Under the pieces are notes generated by a model. That model ran no database searches. It was not told the origin of the DNA and saw only the letters and a list, made by a program, of their open reading frames with translations. From Sulfurimonas sp. (lineage in GTDB: Bacteria > Campylobacterota > Campylobacteria > Campylobacterales > Sulfurimonadaceae): 6,798 nt of DNA. The translations under genes and the position numbers were made by a program. Below, piece after piece: positions 1-5,858 of the stretch. Position 1 is the first letter of the stretch. Every line of letters begins with the position of its first letter. The stretch covers positions 1 to 6,798 of the forward strand of contig JAMOMX010000400.1 of NCBI GenBank assembly GCA_027066935.1. The letters are read 5' to 3'.

Positions 1-863
1 TCACAAATCCAAATTGGAATAAAGAAGTAAGTATAGATGGTACAAATCAAAATGTAGGAGAGTTCAGCTTAGACGATGATTTAGTAATGGATGAAGATGA
101 AGACGACATAATCATGGATGAAGACGATATTATTATGGATGAAGATGATATGCTTTTTGATGATAGTATAAAAAAAACATTTACAGACTATGGCGCTCTT
201 GTTCCAATAGTTGGAACACTTCTAACTACACTTATAGCACTAATTTTTGCACTCCCGATTGCTATGGGAATTGCTGTATTTTTATCAGAAATCGCACCTA
301 AAAATATCGCCTACCCTATTGGTATCGCAATTGAGCTGTTAGCTGCGATACCGAGTATTATCTTTGGTATGTGGGGGTTGTATTATTTTGCTCCAATTGT
401 TGCTGACTTAGTGGGCGGTTATCAAGTTTCACTACTAACCGCTGGTCTTGTGCTTGGTATAATGATCCTTCCTTTTATGGCTGCAATCACAAGAGACAGC
501 ATGAACACAACTCCAGATGTACTTAAAGAGTCAGCTTATGCGATGGGTGCTACAAAATTTGAGGTTATAAAAGATATCATATTTCCATATTCTAAAGTTG
601 GAATTATTGGTTCTATCATCTTAGCTCTTGGTCGAGCACTCGGAGAAACTATGGCTGTAGCATTTTTAATAGGTTCAATTTTTGCACTCCCAACTGCTAT
701 AAACTCACCAACTATTTCTATCCCTGTTGCGATGGCAAATAACTTTGGTGAAGCTAGTGGTCTTGGAGAGAGTGCACTTTTTTATCTTGCACTCATACTT
801 TTTGTAATAAGTTTTGCAATTATCTCTTTTGCAAAACTATACTTTTTAAGAAGGGCTAAATAA
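1..863 (+). CDS. pstC: Phosphate ABC transporter permease PstC (5' end outside window)
   Basis: Inner-membrane permease subunit which, with PstA, forms the phosphate channel of the PstSCAB importer. The frame is open from base 3 to the left edge without a stop, so 286 codons are visible and the true start lies upstream. The ATG at 87 is internal. Numbering from base 3, residues 5-8 (W-N-K-E) align with the W-T-K-E of E. coli PstC after its first membrane helix, and D-Y-G-A-L-V-P-I (62-69) opens the second helix. Between them lies an acidic insertion (24-54). Further PstC hallmarks are I-E-L-L-A-A-I-P-S-I (110-119), the EAA loop starting K-E-S-A-Y-A-M-G (175-182) that contacts PstB, and L-G-R-A-L-G-E-T-M-A (209-218) with the conserved Arg and Glu. 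The first helix is not visible. The stop overlaps the pstA start (TAATG), indicating translational coupling. Identity is very secure. Confidence 0.97.
   Translation, partial: TNPNWNKEVSIDGTNQNVGEFSLDDDLVMDEDEDDIIMDEDDIIMDEDDMLFDDSIKKTFTDYGALVPIVGTLLTTLIALIFALPIAMGIAVFLSEIAPKNIAYPIGIAIELLAAIPSIIFGMWGLYYFAPIVADLVGGYQVSLLTAGLVLGIMILPFMAAITRDSMNTTPDVLKESAYAMGATKFEVIKDIIFPYSKVGIIGSIILALGRALGETMAVAFLIGSIFALPTAINSPTISIPVAMANNFGEASGLGESALFYLALILFVISFAIISFAKLYFLRRAK
87..155 (+). repeat. Degenerate 21-nt tandem repeat encoding M-D-E-D-D-I-I units in pstC
   Basis: Three imperfect in-frame copies lie at 87-113 (with a 6-nt, two-codon addition), 114-134 and 135-155. They encode MDEDEDDII, MDEDDII and MDEDDML. 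The second and third copies differ at 3 of 21 bases; the first, without its extra codons, also differs from the second at 3 of 21. Variation is partly at synonymous third positions (GAC/GAT, ATA/ATT), so the protein repeat is better kept than the DNA. With flanking aspartates (codons 72-164), 19 of 31 residues are Asp or Glu and none is basic. By alignment with E. coli PstC the stretch falls in the loop between helices 1 and 2, predicted periplasmic. Confidence 0.85.
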
Positions 864-1672
864 TGCGTTTAATCATAAACAAAATCATCTTAGGACTTTC
901 AACATTATCTGCATTAATTGGTCTTGCATTTTTAGGTTGGATTTTAATCACACTTTTCATAAAAGGTCTTGGCTCTTTTCACTTCTCTTTATTTTTAAAT
1001 GATTTAATTGATGGAGGTTTGAGAAACTTAATAGTTGGTCAATTTATCTTAGCAGGAATTGCCGCAACGATTGGTATACCACTAGGTATGGTTGCTGGAA
1101 TATATCTACAAGAATATGGTCGTGGAAAATACGCTGAAGTTATTCGTAACCTTAGTGATATAATGATGTCAGCACCCTCAATAGTTATTGGTGCTTTTAT
1201 CTATGCAATTATTGTTATACCTACTGGTGGAACTAGTGGGTTTGCAGGAGCCATTGCTTTAGCTATAATGATGTTACCAATTGTAATTAATACTACAGAC
1301 AATATGCTCTCACTAGTCCCAAAAGAGCTTCGAGAAGCTGGAATAGCACTTGGTGCTTCAAAATATAAAGTGATTGTTAACATTGTTATAAAGTCTGCTA
1401 AAGTTGGGATTATGACCGGCATTTTACTTGCTTTTGCTCGTATTATTGGAGAAACCGCTCCACTGCTTTTTACATCTGAGACTTCAAATTATTTTAGTCT
1501 TGATTTGACTGAGAGTTTTCCATCGCTTACAGTTAGTATTTACGATTTAGCAAATGAACCTGAAGAGTCTAGCCGTGATTTGGCTTGGGCTGCTTCATTT
1601 ATACTTACAGTTTTAGTTTTAACAATCAATCTAACGGGTAGATTTTTTACTCGTAACAAAGGACACAAATAA
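863..1672 (+). CDS. pstA: Phosphate ABC transporter permease PstA
   Basis: Second membrane permease of the PstSCAB phosphate importer, pairing with PstC. The 269-residue protein is somewhat shorter than E. coli PstA (296), mostly at the N-terminus. Hydrophobic helices are visible at about 8-33, 57-82, 104-120, 125-144, 180-200 and 242-262. The EAA cytoplasmic loop for the PstB contact is at 158-167 (E-A-G-I-A-L-G-A-S-K). The PstA-typical F-A-R-I-I-G-E-T-A-P-L-L-F-T at 191-204 carries the conserved Arg and Glu of the transport path. The start is the ATG that overlaps the pstC stop by one base, with a short AAGGG (851-855) 7 nt upstream. The stop is followed one base later by pstB. Assignment is secure from these motifs and from the pstC-pstA-pstB order. 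Confidence 0.97.
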   Translation: MRLIINKIILGLSTLSALIGLAFLGWILITLFIKGLGSFHFSLFLNDLIDGGLRNLIVGQFILAGIAATIGIPLGMVAGIYLQEYGRGKYAEVIRNLSDIMMSAPSIVIGAFIYAIIVIPTGGTSGFAGAIALAIMMLPIVINTTDNMLSLVPKELREAGIALGASKYKVIVNIVIKSAKVGIMTGILLAFARIIGETAPLLFTSETSNYFSLDLTESFPSLTVSIYDLANEPEESSRDLAWAASFILTVLVLTINLTGRFFTRNKGHK

Positions 1673-1673
1673 G

Positions 1674-2456
1674 ATGCCAGTAATGAATATAAAAGATTTT
1701 TCATTTACATATCCAGGTGTTGATCATCCATCACTTAAAAATATAAATATGAAAATAAAAAGAAATAAAATCACCGCTTTGATTGGTCCAAGTGGTTGTG
1801 GAAAATCAACTCTTTTAAGAAGCATGAACAGAATACATGACCTCTACCCAGGAAATAAGTATGAGGGAATCATTGAGCTACTTAATGCAGATACAGAAAA
1901 AATGGAAAATATTTTAGATATAAAAAAAGAAAATGAATTTATACAACTTCGCCAACGAGTAGGGATGATTTTTCAAAAGCCAACACCATTTCCAATGAGC
2001 ATATTTGATAATGTAGCTTATGGACTCAAGATTGCTGGTATTAAAAATAAATCTGAACTTGAGGGAAGAGTTGAGCAGGCTCTAAAAGATGGTGCTCTTT
2101 GGAAAGAGGTTCATGAAAGACTTAACAAGCCAGCAATGGGACTATCAGGTGGACAACAACAACGTCTCTGCATTGCTAGAGCAGTTGCTGTTAAGCCTGA
2201 AGTTATACTGTTTGATGAACCAACCTCAGCACTTGATCCAATTTCAACAGGAGCAATAGAAGAGCTTTTGGTTGAGTTAAAAAAAGATGTAAGCATTGCT
2301 ATTGTTACACACAACATGCAACAAGCATCTCGAATAAGTGACTATACAGGATTTATGTATTTAGGAGATTTAATAGAGTTTGATAAAACTGAAAACATCT
2401 TTTTAAACCCTAAAGAGAAACAAACAGAAGATTATATTACAGGGAGATTTGGGTAA
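1674..2456 (+). CDS. pstB: Phosphate ABC transporter ATP-binding protein PstB
   Basis: Cytoplasmic ATPase that drives phosphate import through PstC/PstA. All ABC motifs are intact in the 260 residues: Walker A G-P-S-G-C-G-K-S-T (38-46), Q-loop Gln101, signature L-S-G-G-Q-Q-Q (157-163), Walker B V-I-L-F-D-E (177-182), D-loop A-L-D (186-188) and switch His213. Family-specific marks are Q-K-P-T-P-F-P-M-S-I-F-D-N-V (101-114), A-L-W-K-E-V (141-146) just before the signature, and a C-terminus ending D-Y-I-T-G-R-F-G. Length matches the usual PstB of about 255-260 residues. The ATG at 1674 is preferred to the one at 1683 because AAAGGA (1658-1663) lies 10 nt upstream of it, against 19 nt for the later codon. 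The gap to pstA is 1 nt, and the stop overlaps the phoU start. Confidence 0.98.
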   Translation: MPVMNIKDFSFTYPGVDHPSLKNINMKIKRNKITALIGPSGCGKSTLLRSMNRIHDLYPGNKYEGIIELLNADTEKMENILDIKKENEFIQLRQRVGMIFQKPTPFPMSIFDNVAYGLKIAGIKNKSELEGRVEQALKDGALWKEVHERLNKPAMGLSGGQQQRLCIARAVAVKPEVILFDEPTSALDPISTGAIEELLVELKKDVSIAIVTHNMQQASRISDYTGFMYLGDLIEFDKTENIFLNPKEKQTEDYITGRFG

Positions 2457-3115
2457 TGTTACAAAATTTTGCAAACTCTTTAAAGAGTATTAAAAACAAA
2501 GTTACACATATTGGAAATGGTTTACTTAGCGCAAATGAATTAATCTTAGAAGCATTACAAGATTGTAATACTACTAAATTTAACGAAGCAAAAAGTTTTA
2601 TAAAAAACATAAGTTCTAAAACTGATGAAATTGATAATGAAATCATAAAAGTTTTAGCACTATATACTCCAGAAGCAAGAGATTTAAGGCGTGTTGTTGC
2701 ATATATGAAGATAACCAATGAATTATCTCGTGCTTGTGCAAATACAAGAAGTTTTATCAAAGGTTTTACAGATGTATGTGCAGATGTAGATACAAACACA
2801 ATAAAAGAGTACGCATTACCTATGCAAACATCAACGGTAAAAGCTATCAAGACAACTATCAGTATGATAAATATTGATGACTCTGATGAGATTCAAGAAT
2901 GTTATAACGATGTTTTAATAGAAGAAAATAAAACTGACGACTTATATGAGATGGTTGAAGCAAATCTACATAATCTTGCAAAAGAATTAGATGAATTTGA
3001 AAAGTTTTACAGAATGCTTAAGGCATTAAGAAAAAGTGGAAAAATAGCTGATCGTGCATCAAGCATAGCTAATTTATTAGTATACATACAAATTGGTGGT
3101 AATTTTCATAAATAA
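2456..3115 (+). CDS. phoU: PhoU-family phosphate signalling regulator
   Basis: Cytoplasmic all-helical protein; in characterised systems PhoU restrains Pst transport and represses the PhoR-type kinase when phosphate is plentiful. The 219 residues contain two PhoU repeats. The first includes T-D-E-I-D-N-E (56-62) and the well-conserved P-E-A-R-D-L-R-R-V-V-A-Y-M-K-I (72-86). The second includes E-E-N-K-T-D-D (156-162, an ExxxD metal motif) and K-I-A-D-R-A-S-S-I-A (196-205). Where family members usually have L-E-R-I-G-D after the first-repeat helix, this protein has L-S-R-A-C-A (90-95), so the first metal site looks degenerate. It is slightly shorter than E. coli PhoU (241). The start overlaps the pstB stop (TAATG), with AGGGAGA at 2441-2447 spaced 8 nt. 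It is the last gene of the pst operon, followed by a 62-nt gap with a promoter but no clear terminator hairpin. Confidence 0.93.
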   Translation: MLQNFANSLKSIKNKVTHIGNGLLSANELILEALQDCNTTKFNEAKSFIKNISSKTDEIDNEIIKVLALYTPEARDLRRVVAYMKITNELSRACANTRSFIKGFTDVCADVDTNTIKEYALPMQTSTVKAIKTTISMINIDDSDEIQECYNDVLIEENKTDDLYEMVEANLHNLAKELDEFEKFYRMLKALRKSGKIADRASSIANLLVYIQIGGNFHK

Positions 3116-3136
3116 TCATTACTATTTCATGGGTTT

Positions 3137-3145
3137 TGGTATAAT
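3137..3145 (+). promoter_or_regulatory. Extended -10 promoter upstream of the Sel1 gene and two-component genes
   Basis: TGG-TATAAT gives a perfect -10 hexamer (3140-3145) with the TGn extension, preceded by a T-run. There is no convincing -35, a common pattern for sigma-70 promoters in Campylobacterota. A start near 3152 would give a leader of about 26 nt. It lies in the only non-coding gap between phoU and the downstream genes, so it probably allows the Sel1 protein, response regulator and kinase to be expressed apart from pstCAB-phoU. TTTCA occurs at 3125-3129 and 3145-3149, about two helical turns apart and flanking the -10; whether a regulator binds there is unknown. Confidence 0.7.
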
Positions 3146-3163
3146 TTCAAGTAACATAAAAAA

Positions 3164-3170
3164 AAGGAAG
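3164..3170 (+). promoter_or_regulatory. Ribosome binding site of the Sel1-repeat gene
   Basis: AAGGAAG sits 7 nt before the ATG at 3178 and fixes that start. It is directly preceded by, and shares bases with, a run of eight A (3158-3165). Confidence 0.8.
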
Positions 3171-3177
3171 CAAGACA

Positions 3178-3639
3178 ATGTTTAAACATATATTAACTAT
3201 AGCTTTTTTAGTAGTAGCTACACTAAATGCAAACTACTATGAAAAAGGGGATGAAGCTTATTCAGATGATCACATCAAAGAGGCAATTAGATTTTGGGAA
3301 GTTGGCTCTTTTAAGGGGGAGATGGAATCACAATTTATGTTAGGATTTCTTTATTTACGAGGGGATGATGTACATCAAGACCTTAAAAAGGCTGCTACTG
3401 AGCTTGCCAAAACATTTAACCAAGATGATGAGACTGTACTAATAACTATTGCTCTTGCTTATTATAAAAACATGGGTAAAGATAAAGAAGATTTAGAAGC
3501 GATTAGACTATTTGAAGAGGCTATAGATAAAGAGGGAAAAACAGCTCAATATAATTTAGGTATGCTTTTTTTAACTGGAAATGGTGTTGATAAAGACACT
3601 AAAAAAGGAAATTATTTAATTAATAAATCTAAAAAATAA
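3178..3639 (+). CDS. Secreted Sel1/TPR-like repeat protein of unknown function
   Basis: Small 153-residue protein with a clear Sec signal peptide: M-F-K-H, a hydrophobic core at 5-16, and likely cleavage after L-N-A (18). It is therefore predicted periplasmic or secreted. Two Sel1-like units are visible. The first, at about 34-70, has A-I-R-F-W-E, G-E-M-E-S-Q-F-M-L-G-F-L-Y-L-R-G and D-V-H-Q-D. The second, at about 107-143, has A-I-R-L-F-E-E, K-T-A-Q-Y-N-L-G-M-L-F-L-T-G-N-G-V and D-K-D. A weaker helical pair lies between them (72-100). There are no cysteines, so it is not a disulfide-pinned Helicobacter Hcp-type protein. Sel1 repeats form protein-binding scaffolds; no enzyme motif is seen. It has its own promoter and lies 9 nt before the response regulator, suggesting co-expression with the two-component pair. 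A role in phosphate sensing or kinase interaction is only inferred from position. Confidence 0.88.
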   Translation: MFKHILTIAFLVVATLNANYYEKGDEAYSDDHIKEAIRFWEVGSFKGEMESQFMLGFLYLRGDDVHQDLKKAATELAKTFNQDDETVLITIALAYYKNMGKDKEDLEAIRLFEEAIDKEGKTAQYNLGMLFLTGNGVDKDTKKGNYLINKSKK

Positions 3640-3648
3640 AGTGATTTT

Positions 3649-4317
3649 ATGAATGAAACAATTCTTATAGTAGAAGATGAAGAAGATATTTTAGATCTAA
3701 TGGAATACACTCTCTCAAAAGAGGGTTATGATGTTATAACATGTATAGATACTACAAATATAAAAAATATCTTGGATGAGGATGATGTCTCTTTAATTTT
3801 AATGGATAGAAATCTTCCCTCTGTTGAGGGTGCAAAATTTATACAATCTATACGCGCACTCGGCTATAACCATCCCGTAATTTATGTAAGTGCTAAAAAC
3901 TCTAGTGATGACATTTTAGAAGGTTTTGAGCATGGTGGTGATGATTATATAACAAAACCTTTTAATCTACATGAGTTAAAAGCTAGAGTAAAAGCACTTA
4001 TAAAAAGAACTTCAAAAACTTTAGATATTATGAAATTTAAAGATATCACTTACAACTCTTCTAACAAAGTTTTTTCTATAGATGCTAAGGAGATAAAGCT
4101 AACACATTTAGAACATGATTTACTTTTAGAATTTATGAAAAATGAAAATGTACTTTTAACTAGAGATATTTTACTTGAAAAAGTATGGGATGATAATATC
4201 AATAAGCAGGTAAAAACTGTAAATGTAGCTATAAAAAGATTAAAAGAGCGAATTGATCCAGATGGAACTAAAAACTATATTCAAGCTATTCGAGGTGAGG
4301 GATACATTCTTTGCTAA
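3649..4317 (+). CDS. phoB: OmpR/PhoB-family response regulator, probable phosphate regulon activator
   Basis: DNA-binding response regulator of 222 residues, the usual OmpR/PhoB length. The receiver domain (about 4-118) has the acidic pocket E9-D10-E11, phosphoacceptor Asp53 in L-I-L-M-D-R-N-L-P, Ser81 in Y-V-S-A-K, and Lys103 in I-T-K-P-F. The winged-helix effector (about 128-222) has the typical L-T-H-L-E-H-D-L-L (151-159), V-N-V-A-I-K-R-L-K-E-R-I (191-202) and ending I-R-G-E-G-Y-I-L. The start ATG lies 9 nt after the Sel1 gene stop and has only a weak upstream purine stretch, so translation may depend on coupling. The 3' end overlaps the kinase start by 7 nt. The phosphate role is inferred from the adjoining pst-phoU genes; the fold alone does not separate PhoB from other OmpR-type regulators. 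C. jejuni PhosR is the functional comparison. Confidence 0.9.
   Translation: MNETILIVEDEEDILDLMEYTLSKEGYDVITCIDTTNIKNILDEDDVSLILMDRNLPSVEGAKFIQSIRALGYNHPVIYVSAKNSSDDILEGFEHGGDDYITKPFNLHELKARVKALIKRTSKTLDIMKFKDITYNSSNKVFSIDAKEIKLTHLEHDLLLEFMKNENVLLTRDILLEKVWDDNINKQVKTVNVAIKRLKERIDPDGTKNYIQAIRGEGYILC
4297..4302 (+). promoter_or_regulatory. Ribosome binding site supporting a TTG start for the kinase
   Basis: GAGGGA inside the 3' end of the response regulator gene lies 8 nt before the TTG at 4311. No ATG occurs in frame before the first membrane helix, so this site decides for the TTG start and implies coupled translation of regulator and kinase. Confidence 0.65.
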
Positions 4318-5690
4318 AATTTCATCAAATAATATTTAGAAAATTTTTAGTTTTATTTTTAGTTTTATTTTTAGTGGTTGGCGCTATAATCTATTTTTGG
4401 GTTAAGAGTCTTTATATAACAAATGCAAAAATGTCATTATTAAATGATGTTAAATTAATAGCACTTAGCATAAACACCCAAACAAATTTTGATAATTTAG
4501 CAAACGATATAAAAGATAAACTCAACACAAGAGTAACAATTATTTCAGAAGATGGCAACATAATAGCAGAGTCTCATAAAGATAAATCTACTATGGATAA
4601 CCATAAATATAGAGATGAAATTGTTCAAGCAAAAAATGAAGATTTTGGATTTAAAATAAGAACTTCAAAAACTCTTAAGCAAAATCTTTTGTATGTGGTA
4701 AAAAAATACACTATAAACGAAAAAACCATATATATAAGACTTTCAAAAGAGTTAAAAAGTGTAACAGGTCAAATACTCACTCTTGGATTTCAAGTTTTAA
4801 GTATTGTAGCAATATTTTTTATATCTATTTTTATAGTTGCATATAAAATAAATTTACAAATTCAAGAAGAGACTAAAAAAATAGTACTGTTTTTAAAATC
4901 TTTAACTAAGAAGAAAAAAAACAACTATATAAATTCTAATTTTTCAGAAGAGTTTTCGCTAATTACAAAGCTACTCTCAAAAGTCTCAAAAATTTTAATA
5001 AAGCAAGATAAACAAAAAGATAAATATGCTTCAAAACTAAAATCATCAAATACTCAAAAAGATGATATCATATCTGCGATTTCACATGAGTTTAAAAATC
5101 CAATTGCTGTTATAAATGGATACACACAAACTCTTATAGATGATAAAAATCTAAATAAAAATATTCAAAATAAATTTTTAAAAAAAATATATAACAATGG
5201 CAATAGGCTAAATGAACTTATTGATACATTAAGGCTCTCTACTAGACTTGATGGTTCTCACCAAAAACTTACACTTTCAAATGTAAATATCTATAAGCTA
5301 GTAGTTGAGACAATTGAAAATCTAAAACTTACATATAAATCTAAAGAGATTAAGATTATTGGTTTAGAAGATGTTGAGATAAAAGTTGATAAAGCACTAT
5401 TTAATATTGTTCTAACTAACCTTATAGAAAATGCTTTTAAATATTCTGAGGATGAAGTTATTGTTAAATTAGAAAAAAATTCCATTGATATAATTGATAC
5501 GGGAATAGGGATAAAAAAAGAAAATATAACCAAAATTTTAGAAAAATTTTATAGAGTAAGCGGTAATACTTGGAATAACTCTTTAGGACTTGGGCTCTTT
5601 TTGGCAAATAATATTGTAGAACTTCATCACTTTAAACTAAAAATCAAAAGTATAGAAAATGAAGGTTCTACTTTTAGTATAGTTTTTTAA
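4311..5690 (+). CDS. phoR: Membrane sensor histidine kinase, probable phosphate sensor (PhoR/PhosS role)
   Basis: 459-residue sensor kinase, the presumed partner of the preceding response regulator. Helix 1 is at about 12-33 and helix 2 at about 157-178, enclosing a predicted periplasmic domain of about 120 residues. That domain includes R-V-T-I-I-S-E-D-G-N-I-I-A-E-S (74-88), a PAS/Cache-like strand pattern also seen in Firmicutes PhoR proteins. The linker (180-250) is lysine-rich and probably coiled; I see no cytoplasmic PAS and no clear HAMP. The H-box S-H-E-F-K-N-P has phosphoacceptor His259. The ATP-binding domain has N-box N-L-I-E-N-A-F-K-Y-S (370-379), G1 D-T-G-I-G-I (396-401), F-box E-K-F-Y-R-V (411-416) and G2 L-G-L-G-L-F (425-430), all intact. 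It begins with TTG, overlapping the regulator stop by 7 nt. Being a kinase is certain; the phosphate signal is inferred from neighbours. Confidence 0.9.
   Translation: MLKFHQIIFRKFLVLFLVLFLVVGAIIYFWVKSLYITNAKMSLLNDVKLIALSINTQTNFDNLANDIKDKLNTRVTIISEDGNIIAESHKDKSTMDNHKYRDEIVQAKNEDFGFKIRTSKTLKQNLLYVVKKYTINEKTIYIRLSKELKSVTGQILTLGFQVLSIVAIFFISIFIVAYKINLQIQEETKKIVLFLKSLTKKKKNNYINSNFSEEFSLITKLLSKVSKILIKQDKQKDKYASKLKSSNTQKDDIISAISHEFKNPIAVINGYTQTLIDDKNLNKNIQNKFLKKIYNNGNRLNELIDTLRLSTRLDGSHQKLTLSNVNIYKLVVETIENLKLTYKSKEIKIIGLEDVEIKVDKALFNIVLTNLIENAFKYSEDEVIVKLEKNSIDIIDTGIGIKKENITKILEKFYRVSGNTWNNSLGLGLFLANNIVELHHFKLKIKSIENEGSTFSIVF
4344..4375 (+). repeat. Perfect 12-nt tandem repeat within the kinase helix 1
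   Basis: The unit TTTTTAGTTTTA occurs twice without mismatch (4344-4355, 4356-4367) and then for eight more bases (4368-4375), about 2.7 copies. It is in frame and encodes F-L-V-L, F-L-V-L, F-L-V in the first transmembrane helix. A unit of four codons means gain or loss of copies would lengthen or shorten the helix without breaking the frame. Confidence 0.9.
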
Positions 5691-5812
5691 ATATTAAGGC
5701 AATATCACCTTTATAAATTTAAAATAAAATTAAAATTACCTTTAATATATAACTTTATGAAACAATAAAGGAAACTGCCTAAACTTTAATCAATATTTTT
5801 TATTTCATTCAA

Positions 5813-5829
5813 TATAATTGGGATATACT
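5813..5829 (+). promoter_or_regulatory. Candidate glnA promoter -10 elements
   Basis: Two -10-like hexamers lie close together, TATAAT (5813-5818) and TATACT (5824-5829), after a T-rich stretch (about 5795-5810). Neither has a good -35, and no GG-N10-GC sigma-54 pattern is seen. The first hexamer is a perfect match and would give a leader of roughly 30 nt. They sit in the 168-nt gap (5691-5858) between the kinase and glnA. The gap is otherwise AT-rich with no strong terminator; it holds four CTTTA motifs at 5709, 5740, 5753 and 5784. Confidence 0.55.
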
Positions 5830-5846
5830 ATAAGCAATTAAATTTC

Positions 5847-5851
5847 AGGAG
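5847..5851 (+). promoter_or_regulatory. Ribosome binding site deciding the glnA start
   Basis: AGGAG is 7 nt before the ATG at 5859 but only 3 nt before the overlapping ATG at 5855. The 5855 frame ends after six codons, so 5859 is the glnA start. Confidence 0.85.
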
Positions 5852-5858
5852 AAAATGA

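Noticed and set aside
1201..1422. Minus-strand open frame within pstA (and similar ones at 2111-2317 in pstB and 5291-5533 in the kinase)
   Set aside because: All are fully inside confident genes, with low-complexity or hydrophobic mirror sequence and no family signature.
2437..2850. 137-codon open frame on the - strand antisense to pstB/phoU
   Set aside because: It lies wholly over the well-supported pstB end and phoU, has no recognisable domain, and is best explained as a shadow of the phoU reading frame.
3158..3165. A8 tract before the Sel1 gene (others at 170-177, 4914-4921, 5180-5187) as phase-variable runs
   Set aside because: Runs of this length are expected in such AT-rich DNA; Campylobacterota phase variation typically uses longer poly-G/C tracts, and all frames here are intact.
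5691..5705. Possible hairpin ATATT-AAGGC-AATAT after the kinase stop
   Set aside because: The stem is only five A-T pairs and no T-run follows, so it is too weak to call a terminator.
5739..5771. CCTTTA ... TAAAGG inverted repeat upstream of glnA
   Set aside because: A six-pair stem with a 21-nt AT-rich loop is weak, has no terminator T-tract, and shows no glutamine or other riboswitch pattern I recognise.
5772..5858. Sigma-54 (nitrogen-type) promoter for glnA
   Set aside because: No TGGCAC-N5-TTGCA-like or GG-N10-GC element could be found; sigma-70-like -10 hexamers explain the region better.
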